Part shown: positions 53,108-63,662 of the stretch, piece after piece
Numbering within the stretch: position 1 is the first letter of the stretch
Layout of the letters: each line of letters starts with the position of its first letter
Source: Bos javanicus
Lineage: Eukaryota > Chordata > Mammalia > Artiodactyla > Bovidae
Assembly: GCF_032452875.1 (NCBI RefSeq)
Contig: NC_083896.1
Coordinates: 1,612,001-1,676,000 of the forward strand
Length of the DNA stretch: 64,000 bases
Direction of reading: 5' to 3'
Program-made: the position numbers and the translations under genes
The notes under the pieces: generated by a model
Told to the model about the DNA's origin: nothing
Databases searched by the model: none
Seen by the model: only the letters and a program-made list of their open reading frames with translations

Positions 53108-54548
53108 TGATGTAATTCCAGTGGAGCTATTTCAAATCCTGAAAGATGATTCTGTGAAAGTGCTGCACTCAATAGGCCAGCACATTTGGAAAACTCAGCA
53201 AAGGCCATAGGACTGGAAAAGGTCAGTTTTCATTCCAATCCCTAAGAAAGTCAATGCCAAAGAATGCTCAAACTATTGCACTCATCTCACACGCTAGCAA
53301 AGTAATGCACAAAATTCTCCAAGCCAGGCTTCAACAATACGTGAACCATGAACTTCCAGATGTTCAAGTTGGTTTTAGAAAAGGCAGAAGAACCAGAGAT
53401 CAAATTGCCAATGTCTTCTGGATCACTGAAAAAGCAAGAGAGTTCCAAAAATCATCTATTTCTGCTTTATTGACTGCTCCAAAGCTTTTGACTATATGGA
53501 TTGCAATGAACTGTGGAAAATTCTGAAAGAGATGGGAATACCAGACCACCTGACCTGCCTCTTGAGAAATCTGTGCAGGTCAGGAAGCAACAGTTAGAAC
53601 TGGACATGGAACAACAGACTGGTTCCAAATAGGAAAAGGAGTTTGTCAAGGCTGTATATTGTCACCCTGCTTATTTAACTTATATGCAGAGTACATCATG
53701 AGAAACACTGGGCTGGATGAAGCACAAGCTGGAATAAAGATTTCCAGGAGAAATATCAATAACCTCAGATATGCAGATGACACCACCCTTATGGCAGAAA
53801 GTAAAGAAGAACTAAAGAACCTCTTGATGAAATTGAAAGAGGAGAGTGAAAAAGTTGGCTTAAAGCTCAACATTCAGAAAACTAAGATCATGGCATCTGG
53901 TCCCATCACTTCATGGCAAATAGATGGAGAAACAGTGGAAAAGGTGGCAGACTTTATTTTGGGGGGCTACAAAATCTACTGCAGATGGAAACTGCAGCCA
54001 TGAAATAAAAAGACTCTTGCTCCTTGGAAGAAAGGCTATGACCAACCTAGACAGCATATTAAAAAGCTGAGACATTACTTTGCCAACAAAGGTCCATCTC
54101 ATCAAGGCTGTTTTTTCCAGTAGTCATGTATGGATGTGAGAGTTGAACTATAAAGAAAGATGAACACCAAAGAATTGATGCTTTTGAACTGTGTTGTTGG
54201 AGAAGACTCTTGAGAGTCCCTTGGACTGCAAAGAGATTCAACCAGTCCATCCTAAAGGAAATTGGTCCTGAGTGCTCATTGGAAGGACTGATGTTGAAGT
54301 TGAAACTCCAAACTTTGGCCACCTGATGGGAAGAACTGACTCATTTGAAAAGACCCTGATGCTGGGAAAGATTGAAGGCAAGAGGAGAAGGGGACAACAG
54401 AGGATGAGATGGTTAGATGGCATCACCAACTCAATGGACATGAGTTTGAGTAAACTCTGGGAGTTGGTGATGGACAGGGAGACCTGGCGTGCTGCAGTCC
54501 ATGGGGTTGCAAAGAGTTGGACACGACTGAGTGACTGAACTGAACTGA
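53108..54548 (+). mobile_element. BovB LINE, 1.44 kb, inserted in L1
   Basis: Sense BovB from 'gatgtaattccagtggagct' (RT N-terminal part) to the tail 'gactgaactgaactgattt'. RYADD is present near 53770. Motif A is damaged (tgctcc for tatgcc) and several frameshifts occur. L1 sequence continues on both sides. Confidence 0.96.
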
Positions 54549-55045
54549 TTTAACTTTTAGGGATAATAATGTACATAGTATCATGTTTTTAATTTCAAAT
54601 TCTACTTGTTCATTGTGCTGTGTAGGAAAGCAATTGACTTTTGTATGATAATCTTGCAACTTGCAACATTGCCATAATCACTTATTAGTTCCAGGAGTTT
54701 TTTGTTTGTTGGATTTGTTCATTATTTGGGGATTCCCATATGGACAACCATGTCATCTGCAAATGAGGACAGTTTTATATCTTTCTTGCCAGTCTGTGTA
54801 CCTTTTGTTTCCTTTTCTTATCTTACTGAGTTAGCAGTTACTTCCAGTATGATGTTGAAAAGTAATAATGAGAGGCAATATCCTCACCTTCTACATAATC
54901 TTAATGGGAAAGCTTCAGGTCTCTCATCACTAAGCATGATGTTAGTTGTAGATAGCCTCAGTCAGTTTGAGGTTTCCCTCTGTTCCTGGTTTACTGAGAG
55001 TTTTTATATGATGGATGTTGGCTTTCCAGAACTTTTTTATCCAGC

Positions 55046-55641
55046 AAAACTAGAGTTATTTGCACATTGAACATCAACTCCCCATTCCTTCTCCCCACTA
55101 GCTGCTGACAATCACCATTCTGCTTTCTGTAGAAAGTGTGAATCTGAATATTCTAAGTGCTTCATATAAATGGAATCACACAGTTTTTGTCCTTTTTGAC
55201 TGATTTATTTCACTTGGCACAATGTCTTCAAGATTCATCCATTTTGTAGCATATGTCACAATATCTTTCCTCTTTAAAACTGAACAACATTCCATTCTAT
55301 GTACAAACCACATTTTGTTTAGCTATTCATTATGTCAGTGAGCACCTGGGTTGCTTCTACCTTCTGGCTGTTATGAATAATGCTGCTAGACATGAAGAAA
55401 TGCAGATATCTCTTTGAGACCCTGCTTTCAATTATTTTGGATATATACCCAGAACTAGAATTCTGGATCATGTGATAGTTCTATTTTTAGGTTTTTGAAG
55501 AGTTGCCATAATTTTTTACACTATAGCTGCACAATTTTGCATTCCTACTAAACAGTGTCCAAGGTTCCAATTTCTTCAGATCCTTGCCACCTTGTTATTT
55601 TGCTTTTTGATAGCAGGCATTCTAATGGGCATGAAATGGTA
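55046..55641 (-). mobile_element. Second antisense L1 fragment
   Basis: Begins 'tgaacatcaactccccattc' and reads 'tggaatcacacagtttttgt', 'tttcacttggcacaatgtct', 'ttgcttctaccttctggctg', 'taatgctgctagacatgaag'. Probably resumes after the Tigger at 56761 ('tagcttattcctctttgaat'). Confidence 0.82.
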
Positions 55642-55959
55642 CAGTAGTCCCCTCCCCTTATGTGCGATGTTGCTTTCTGAGGCTTCATTTACCTGAGGAC
55701 AACCAGGTTGGAAAAAGTCAAATGAAAAATTCCAGAAATAAACAATTTCTAAATTTTAAATTTCACGCTATTCTGAACAGCATGATGACATCTTGTGCTG
55801 TCCTTCTCAGTCCCACCCTGGACGTGAATCATCTCTTTGTCCAGTGTATTCCGCCCTTAATCACTTAACTGTTGTCTTGGTTTTCAAATCAATAGTCAAG
55901 GTATTCCATTACTTAACAGTGGCTCCGAAGTGAATAGTGGTGCTTGCAATTCAGATATG

Positions 55960-56240
55960 CCAAAGAGAAGCTGCAAAGTGCTTTTTTTAAGTGAAAAGGT
56001 GAACATTCTTGACCTACAAGGAAAGATAAACAATTACATGCGGAAGTTGCTATGATCTATGGCAAAGGCACATATTCTATTTGTGAAATTGTAAAGAAGG
56101 AAAAAGAAATTCATGCTAGTTTTTCTGTTGCAACTCATACTGCAAAAGTTATGGCCAGAGTGTGTGATAAGTGCCTGGTTAAGATGGAAAAGTCATTAAC
56201 TTTGTATAAGGGGGAGGGGAGACCACATTCACATTTTTTT
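55960..56240 (+). pseudogene. Tigger transposase N-terminal remnant
   Basis: The text 'tatgccaaagagaagctgc' followed by a frame with EIVKKEKEIHASF, TAKVMARV and DKCLVKMEKS is the DNA-binding N-terminal (CENP-B/pogo-like helix-turn-helix) part of Tigger transposase. A frame change lies near 56030. The DDE catalytic region is absent. Confidence 0.78.
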
Positions 56241-56313
56241 ATTGTTAAAATTGTTTATATTGTTATAATTGTTTTATTTATTAATAATGACTGTTAACGT
56301 CTTTCTTTAACAG

Positions 56314-56598
56314 TAATTATGTATTTATTTTTGGCTGTGCTGTGTCTTGATTGCTGTGTGTGGAATTTCTCTAGTTGCAGAGAGCAGAGACTACTACTCT
56401 CTAACTGCAGTTTGAAGGCTTCTTATTGCGGCCGCTTCTCTCTTTGTGGAGCGCAGGCTCCAGGGCTCATGGGCTTCAGTAGTTGTGGTGCGTGGGCTTA
56501 GTTACCCCATAGCATGTAAAATCTTCCCAGACCAGAGATCAAATTTGTGTCCCCTGCATTGGCAACAGATTGTTAAGCACTGGACCACCAGGAAAGTC
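56314..56598 (-). mobile_element. CHR-type SINE inside Tigger
   Basis: Antisense CHR from 'tatttatttttggctgtgct' through 'cttattgcggccgcttctc' to 'gcactggaccaccaggaaag'. Confidence 0.9.
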
Positions 56599-56762
56599 CT
56601 ATTGTTAATCTCTTACTGCACCTAATTTATAAATTAAACTTTGTCATAGGTAAGTAAGTATAGGGTAAAACAATATTTAGAGAGTTCGGTACTATCCACA
56701 GTTTGAGGCATTCACTGACGCTCTTGGAATGTATTCCTTGTGAATAAGAAAAGACTGCTGTA

Positions 56763-57560
56763 GCTTATTCCTCTTTGAATTTTAAATGCCAGATTAAAAA
56801 TAACCTTCTTAAAGGCATAAAAAAGCAGTCACTCATAAAAAGTCTTTACTAAGTCAAAATCTAAGACAAGTTTAAACTCAGGGAGAACTTCAAGTCACTT
56901 TCACCCAAATTATTTTTATTGATTCAGAAGAAACAAGACGTTAAAAATGAGCCTCAGTTCTGATAGCTTTGCATTCCAGTGGGGACCAAATTCCATGTCT
57001 TCTGCTGGAGGCAGGGAGCCTGAAGGTTATCCCCACACATATAAGCCAGAAGGGCTACACCCATGGGCTCAAGGTGAAAATGTCATGATCCTGGCCTCAG
57101 AGGCTAATGAAATTTAAGCTTGGAAGCCTCTCTTTAATATCAGCCTCTTCTAAGAAAGCCTTGGATATGTTTCAGATTGAGAACAAAGAAAGGTTCCCAC
57201 ACTCCTACCTAAAAACTGGTTGTTCTGCAGTCTTTGTAGCAAGAAGCCATCAGAACTGGCTTTGAACCCCTGTTCCATAGATCAAGGACATTTGTCTCAG
57301 TGAAAGTCAGTCACTGGTGTCAGTCACTTACTCTTGAAAGTCAGCCCACCAGGGACTCCCTCCAGTGACCATGCCTCTGAATGTCAACTAAGCAACTAGA
57401 ATCTTACCCAGTAACCATCTCCACAGATGATCTCAGTCCCCTTATCCCCTGAAAATCACCAGTACCAGAACTCTACCCTTATCAAAGCCCTATATAGATC
57501 ATCTGTCTGCCCCGCTCAGAGAGGATGTGCCTGGTTATAGTAGGCAATAAATTTAGTGTG
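56763..57560. other. Stretch without gene; LTR-like right half
   Basis: Nothing recognised at 56800-57180. From about 57190 to 57560 the sequence ends with a TATA-like 'ccctatatagatcatctg', 'gccccgctcagagagg' and 'ggcaataaatttag', the TATA-to-AATAAA arrangement of an LTR. No partner LTR or named family was recognised. Confidence 0.3.
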
Positions 57561-57596
57561 TGTGTGCACGCACGCACGTGAGCACATACAAGCCTC
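57561..57596. repeat. TG/CG-alternating short repeat
   Basis: 'gtgtgtgtgcacgcacgcac' follows the LTR-like segment. Confidence 0.8.
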
Positions 57597-57874
57597 TGTG
57601 CAGGCTCTCTTTCAAATGTTGAGTGGTGGTTTCATCCTTTGACAACATGATCATGTGTGTTTGTAAAATTTGCAAAAGTAAGATATTTTAAGTGTAAACA
57701 GGTAAGATTGTGGTCTCTTTTTAGTCCTGCTCCTCTGTCAAACTTCTTATTTGGGGCTTTTACTGGCTACATTGTTTATATGGCTTGAGGCTATAGGGGT
57801 ATTCATATACTAGGGATGCGTGTATGGTAAATCACTTTTTTAATGTGACTTTTATGTTTTGTGTATCTCAACAT
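57597..57874. other. AT-rich stretch, nothing recognised
   Basis: No feature recognised. Confidence 0.4.
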
Positions 57875-58079
57875 GTGTTGTGTGCTCAGTCACGTCCAAC
57901 TCTTTGTGACCCCACGGGCTGTAGCCCAACAGGCTCCTTTGTCCTTGGGTTTCTCCAGGCAAGAATACTGGAGTGGGTTGCCATGCGCTTCTCCCTGGAT
58001 CTTCCCAACCCAGGGATCAAAACTGCATCTCCTGCACTGCAGGCGAATTCTTTACTGCCGAGCCATCAAGGAAGCCCCA
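57875..58079 (-). mobile_element. Bov-tA SINE
   Basis: Antisense body ('gaccccacgggctgtagcc', 'caagaatactggagtgggtt') and head ('gaattctttactgccgagcc'). Confidence 0.95.
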
Positions 58080-59408
58080 TATGTTAAGAATATTGACTAC
58101 ATAAAACTATAATAATACTGCCAAGTGAATTTTAAAATGTAGCAATTATAATATTCAAGGGCAATCCACTCCAGTATTCTTGTCATGGACAAGAACATTT
58201 GAAGGCAAATATAGAACATTTGAAGGCAAAAGCTTGGGGAAATATATACCTTGTAAAATTATCCACTAAAGAAAGCTGGTGTAGCTACATTAATATTAGA
58301 AAAAATAGACTTTATGGCAAAACAACTACCAAAGATAGGGGGTAATTTCATATTGCTAAAAATATTCAGTTCTTTAGAGTATATAATAATTATAAATTAA
58401 TGTGCACTAATTCAGCACATTATTTAAAGACATAAAGCTAACACCAGAGCACTACAAAGAGAGAAACACTGAAGTCCTATCAGAGTGGCTGGTTTTAATC
58501 CATTTCTGTCAGTAAATAAGCAAATAAACAAAAAAAACATAAAAGGTAAGAATACAGAATATTTATAGACACAGTGAGCAAACGACTTAAGGTATACAGA
58601 ACACAGATATTAACTGTTTAGGAATTTTAATGAAGAATATCAATAAATTTAAAAAATTAGAACAACTCTTAGAAAAATGTTACTAAACTTACTCAAAAAG
58701 GAAGAGAAGTCAAAAGCCTGAATTTTGATGTGTGATCAAAAGTTTTTCCCAAAGAAGGTTTTTTCACAAACTGCTGTCCCAGATGGTTTATTTAGTGAGT
58801 GAAGCCATGAAAACTGATATGTTTCTACCAAACATTTAAGGAAAAAGTAAGTCCAATCTTTTGCAAGGTTAAATTTTAGAAGAGGGTATACTCCCCCGTG
58901 CTTTTATGAAATTAGCAAAACTTTGAAACCAAAACTTGACAAGGAGAGAATCAGAAAAGAATATTACAGGCCAATTCACATACGAACTTGGATATAATTA
59001 AAAATGAACAAAATATATAATGAAGAAGATATTATTACCAATTGGTTTAGATCAAGAATGGACAAAAAAAAAGAATGGACAATTACTTTAATAATAGGGG
59101 GTACTTTTATATTGCTAAAAATATTCAGTTCATATTGAGTTTTCATATTGCTAAAAATATTATTAAATACCTATTTAATAATAGAATAACTATTCATATG
59201 ATCATCTCAACAGTTGCAGAAAAAACATATGAGAAAATTCATTTACCAGTCATGTTGAAACTCTTATTTACATCATTTATAATCCACCCCCCAAACTTTT
59301 GAGATTAAAAGAGAATTTCATTTTGGTAAAAAATATTCTCATTTTAAAAAACCCACAAAAATTTTTAGTAAACATCATACCTAGTAATCAGACCTAATAG
59401 TTAAAAAA

Positions 59409-59665
59409 AGGCTTTCCCGGTAGCTCAGGGGTAAAGGCTTCCCCAGTGGGTCAGGGGTAAAGAATCTGCCTGCGAACTCAGGAGACTCATATGAGCTCAA
59501 TCCCTGGGTTGAGAAGATCTCCTGGAGGAGGAAATGGCAACCCACTCCCATATTCTTGCCTGGGAAATCCCATGGACAGAGGAGCCTAGTGGGCTACAGT
59601 CCATGGGGTCATAAAAGAGTTGGATGTGATTTAGCCACTAAAACAACAACAACAAATAAAGAGAT
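59409..59665 (+). mobile_element. Bov-tA SINE with duplicated head
   Basis: The first 27 bp of the tRNA-like head occur twice ('ggctttcccggtagctcagg', then 'ggcttccccagtgggtcagg', each followed by 'ggtaaag'). The rest is a normal Bov-tA with an (AAC)n tail. Confidence 0.93.
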
Positions 59666-59929
59666 TTTCCTTTGAGATCAGAAATAATACGCTTCTATCA
59701 ACACTTTGTCTAACTTTGTACTGGAGGTCCTTGTGAAAGGAGCTAAACAAATAAAAAAAATGAACAAGTTATAGAGAGTTTAAGGATTGAAAATCGTCAG
59801 CATTCACAGAGATATGAGTACCTGCACTGAAAATCCAAAAGAATCTACAGAGGAGTTGTTAATATCAATAAGAAAGATTATCAACACAGCTGAATGTAAT
59901 AATCAACTTACAAAATCAGTACATGACAG

Positions 59930-60266
59930 GGCCTCCCTGGTGGCTCAGTGGTAAAGAATCCGCCTGCCAAAGCAGGAGACACAGATTTGACCTCTGATCT
60001 GGGAGGATCCCACATGCTGAGGAGCAGTAAGTCCTTGTACCACAACTACTGAGCCTGCGCTCTAGAGCCTGGGAGCTACAGCTACTGAAGCCTGAAAGCC
60101 CTGGAGCCCGTGCTCCACAAGAGAAGTCACGGCAAGGAGAAGCCTGCGCCCTGCAACTGGAGAGCAGCAGCAGCCACTCGTGGAACTGGAGAAAAGCCCG
60201 AGCAGCAGCGAAGACCCAGCACAGTCAGCAATAGATAAATAAATAAAAATTATGAAAAAAGTCAAC
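59930..60266 (+). mobile_element. CHR-type SINE with target duplication
   Basis: Sense CHR: 'ccctggtggctcagtggtaa', 'gggaggatcccacatgctg', 'gagcctgcgctctagagcc', 'gcagcgaagacccagcac', A-rich tail. Flanked by acatgacag at 59921-59929 and 60267-60275. Confidence 0.93.
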
Positions 60267-60744
60267 ACATGACAGCAGTGAAATTATAGAATGGATAAAT
60301 TATACCATAGTCAGTAATAAAAGAATGGATAAATTATACTATACTCATATAATGCTTTATATACAGCAATAAAAAGGAATAAAGTATAGGCATACACATT
60401 TATGGATGTATTTTACAAATATAACATTGAACAAAAAACAAGATTCAAAAGAATCATAATGTACATTATGATTCTATTCATATACAGTTCAAAATCAGAC
60501 ATAGATTATATTAATGAAAGAAACCAGTATGGTTCCACTTACATAAAAGTCTGTTGGATGCTAAACTAATCTATCGAGATACAAAGCAGGTCTGTGGCAG
60601 CCTGGGGTTAGGACTGGGGGCATTTATTGCAAGAGGACACAAGGAGACTTGAAGTGATGGAAATTCTATGTCTTGATTGGGGTCGTGATAACATAGGTAC
60701 ACATATGTGCAAAACTCACTAAGCTGTATTCTTTATATGGTGTA

Positions 60745-60868
60745 TACGTGCTAAGTCACTTCAGTCATGTCCAACTTTTTGAGACACCATGGACTGTAGC
60801 TCAGGCTCCTCATCTATGGGGTTCTCCAGGCACGAATACTGGAGTAGGTTGCCATTTCCTTCTCCAAT
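60745..60868 (-). mobile_element. Bov-A monomer SINE
   Basis: Antisense unit from 'gtgctaagtcacttcagtca' to 'tgccatttccttctccaatg', inserted at the end of the L1M 3' UTR. Confidence 0.92.
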
Positions 60869-61039
60869 GCTGATATTGTTACACATAAATTATGCCACCA
60901 TTTATATAGCAAATATTAAACTAAACACAGTGTTAAAACTACAAGGAAAAGTAAGAAAAGGGTTATCTCCAAAGTCAGGCCAGTAATTTTCTCCAGCTAG
61001 ATGAATATAAAGAGGGTAGGGAGGGAAATGTCTAGTATC

Positions 61040-61190
61040 TTGGCAATGTTCTATTTCTTGGCCTGAGTAGTAGCTATATCAGTTTCACTTTATATAGTGT
61101 TTTTTTGTTGTTGTTAAACTGTAAATATATGTTTCCTCTACTTTGTGTGTGTGTATGTATATATTTCACAGTAAAACAAAAAATGAAACA
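61040..61190 (+). repeat. Old L1M 3' UTR end
   Basis: 'ggcaatgttctatttcttgg' , 'cctgagtagtagctatatc' and 'tatatttcacagtaaaac' match the end of old L1 3' UTRs. Confidence 0.65.
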
Positions 61191-61741
61191 TAACTAAATT
61201 AATTTTGAAAAGGTGTTTCCTTCTTTTGCACTCACAGAGTGGAAAATCATGAGGCAGTCCTCATTACCGTTCAGTTAGGTAAACGGTACAGTGAACAGAA
61301 CAGGTTACAGTGATCATGCTGATGGAAGATCTTAAGCGCATCTGTTTAAAACAACTTATAGCAAGTGCTTTGCTTAAAAAATATTTTTGTTGGGTGTAAT
61401 TCCGTTCTGATGTAGGTACAGAAGTACAAGATTCGGCCCCTGCTTCAGTGCCAAGTAGAAGAGAAATTTCTCTAGGTTTTGAGGAGACACAGGGCAGATT
61501 TAACGTCCCTATGAAGTAAACTAGATGCTCTGCAGTGTGGTTGGATTCTCAGGTGTGTAGTTTTCAGATCGTGCTGCTATTGTTCATGTTGTGTTGCTAC
61601 TGTCCCTGTGTGTTATTGTCCATGTTCTGTTGCTATTGTTCATGGTTTTGGTTTTGATTATTACCATGTTATTCCCAATAATTGCCATGTTTTTTCCCAG
61701 AAATGAGTTGGTGATTTTATCACTCAGGATAAGTTATAGAT
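61191..61741. other. Single-copy stretch with GTTGCTATTGT repeats
   Basis: No gene. Around 61565-61690 a loose 20-25-bp motif (gttgctattgttcatg and variants) recurs three to four times. Confidence 0.5.
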
Positions 61742-62010
61742 TGTTGTTGTTGTTCAGTAGCCAAGTCGTGTCTGACTCTTTGCAACCCTATGGACTGCAG
61801 CACGTCAGGCCTGCCTGTCCCTCACCACCTCCTGGAGTTTGCCCAAGTTCATATCCATTGAATCAGTGATGCCATCCAACCGTTTCATCCTCTGATGCCC
61901 TCTTCTTCTGCTGTCAATCTTTCCTAGCATCAGGGTCTTCGCCAATGAGTCTGCTCCTCACATCAGGCCAAAGTATTCAGCTTCAGCATTAGTCCTTTCA
62001 GGGGTTTGTT
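61742..62010 (-). mobile_element. BovB LINE, 3' end
   Basis: Antisense copy with a (TTG)n tail start, 'ttgttcagtagccaagtcgt', and the last part of the RT frame. TGA at the Arg hotspot near 61955. Truncated after about 270 bp. Confidence 0.92.
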
Positions 62011-62559
62011 CTCCTTGCTTATGCCATGGTAATAAAAAATGGCAAAATCTCAGAAGATTGATGGAATGCATGTTTATTTTTCGGTCATGCCAAGTCTCCT
62101 TTTGGTCTGGACAGCCCTGTGGACAGATGTTCACCACATGGTACAAGGTTAGGTTGTTGGGCTGGGTCAATCTCAGGGCACCACCATGTCAGCAGGCGCC
62201 TCCAGGACCACCACATGGGGAAAGAAGGCCTGGACCCTCAAGCAAGAGCGACTAGTTGGTTCCACATGCAAGTGACGCATGCCGCACATTTCATGGGCTG
62301 AAGCAAATCACGCGTTTATTCCTATGTTCCAGGGAGGGTGGGGGTGGAGCGCACAGGTAAGTATAATTCTCCTACGTGGCCAGAAAGAGTGGTGCTTTGG
62401 TGTGTTAGCAGTATAATGCCCACCTCCAATACACAGCAGAATTAAACTCAAATAAATTTGTATTTTGTAAAAGTGAATGGAGTCCTAGTTAAATGGCAAA
62501 CATAATGATAATATCTTCCTTTTGTTTAATACTTTGAAATTCATGAAGTACTTTCTTAA
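62011..62559. other. Single-copy stretch, no gene recognised
   Basis: Contains overlapping short frames at 62058-62301 without domains. No repeat recognised. Confidence 0.4.
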
Positions 62560-62890
62560 CACATTTTTTATTCATTTATTCAGCTGACTTTAAAGCACCA
62601 GTTGTGGGCAAGGCGCTTTGCTAAATACGGAACATGTGAATAAGATGTAGACTCTGCCCTTTAGCATGGTGATGCCATGTGGTAGCCGCAGCATAAAAGC
62701 CTGGATGGGCACAATGATGGCTGGGAGGAGAGTGCTCAGACCACCAGGGAAGGAATGAAGAAGACTTCTTACATGAAGTGACACTAAAGCCAGGATTTCA
62801 AAGGTAAGAAGAATTTTATAAGCAGAAGAAATGGGGAGACGGGAAAGACAATGCAGGGAATGAGAAAAGCAAGTAAAAAGGTACAGAGAG
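62560..62890 (-). repeat. L2 LINE fragment
   Basis: 'ttattcatttattcagctga', 'gttgtgggcaaggcgctttg', 'gatgtagactctgcccttta', 'catgaagtgacactaaagcc' follow antisense L2. Confidence 0.65.
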
Positions 62891-62919
62891 TTATCACTGA
62901 GGCTGTCCCAAACCCCCAG

Positions 62920-63060
62920 GAATTAGGTATTTGCCACTTTTGAAATTTTATAGATAAGGAAACTTATCACAAAGAAGGAAATGACTTTCTTAGCTCTCAA
63001 ACTTACTATAAGACAGAATAGAACTTAAGTCATTTAACTCCAAATCCTTTGTTCTAGACA
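62920..63060 (-). repeat. MIR fragment
   Basis: 'ttttatagataaggaaactt', 'gaaatgactttcttagctct', 'ctccaaatcctttgttcta' in antisense MIR order. Confidence 0.65.
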
Positions 63061-63242
63061 CACATTATTATTATCTATATAAAAGACACATTTTAGGCTA
63101 ATGGCCATACATAATTCACTCAGCATATTTTATACATATTAATGGCTGGCATACAATCAATATCCAGTGACAGATGGTAATTGTAAAGCTGTAGATGATG
63201 CTGCATACTATGCACCAGGTATTTCTGCTCTATATGGGCATC

Positions 63243-63552
63243 TCTTTTTATTAAATTGAGATATAATTGATATGTAACTATATTAGTTTCAGGTATGCAA
63301 TGTAATGAGTCAAACTTGTACATACTGAACATACCTAGCACCTTGCCATTATAAGTCTAGTCAGTATTCGTCACCACACATAGCTAAAAAACTTATTTCT
63401 TGTGATTACTTTGAAAATTTACTTTTTTAACAACTTTCAAATATACAGTACAGTATTTATTAACTACAGTTGCCATGCTGTACATTACATCTCCCTGACA
63501 TTTATTTTATATAACTGGCAATTCGTACTTCCATATGTCCCTTCTTTATCAT
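63243..63552 (-). mobile_element. Old L1 3' UTR fragment
   Basis: 'aattgagatataattgatat', 'tatattagtttcaggtatgc', 'ttaactacagttgccatgct' and 'acattacatctccctgacat' are antisense L1M 3' UTR. Confidence 0.85.
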
Positions 63553-63607
63553 CATATGTGTGATTTCAAGTAAGTATCTGATACATCATAGGTTCTTTAT
63601 AAACATT

Positions 63608-63662
63608 TGTGGAAGGAAGGGAGAGAGGGAGGGGGGAAGGAAGGAAGGAAGGATGGAAGGAA
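63608..63662. repeat. (GGAA)n microsatellite, imperfect
   Basis: GGAA and GGGAGA units, the longest clean run being 'ggaaggaaggaaggaagg'. Preceded by a MIR-like 3' tail (about 63560-63607). Confidence 0.9.

Larger units (their letters stand above)
50935..55045 (-). mobile_element. Old L1, antisense, split by CHR SINE and BovB
   Basis: Antisense L1 3' UTR to ORF2: 'gtaaaatacatatcatgtaa', 'cagtggtattaagtatattc', 'ggcttctttcacttagtaac', 'cagtttatccatttatctac', 'gcatttccctgatgacatg', 'gttgatctatttgtctatta'. After the BovB it continues with 'aatttcaaattctacttgtt', 'acaaccatgtcatctgcaaa' and 'aggcaatatcctcacc'. It is among the longest elements in the window, with no intact frame. Confidence 0.88.
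55642..56760 (+). mobile_element. Tigger (TcMar) DNA transposon relic with TA duplications
   Basis: Left inverted repeat 'cagtagtcccctccccttat', right end 'gaataagaaaagactgctg' (its complement begins cagcagtcttttcttattc). TA flanks at 55640-55641 and 56761-56762. Internally it has a transposase N-terminal remnant and the 3' part 'aattaaactttgtcatagg'. Most of the transposase gene is deleted, and a CHR SINE is inserted. Confidence 0.9.
58186..60744 (+). mobile_element. Old L1M, sense, split by Bov-tA and CHR
   Basis: Decayed ORF2 text: 'gaaagctggtgtagctacat', 'tagactttatggcaaaac', 'gagaatcagaaaagaatatt', 'actggaggtccttgtgaaag', 'ggtctgtggcagcctggggt', 'aactcactaagctgtattc'. It is preceded by a 24-bp Bov-A scrap (58162-58185). 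The SINEs at 59409-59665 and 59930-60266 are inserted in it. Confidence 0.78.

Noticed and set aside
61565..61690. Recurring gttgctattgttcatg motif as a possible minisatellite or CRISPR-like array
   Set aside because: Units and spacing are irregular and there are no spacers; simple-sequence drift is enough.
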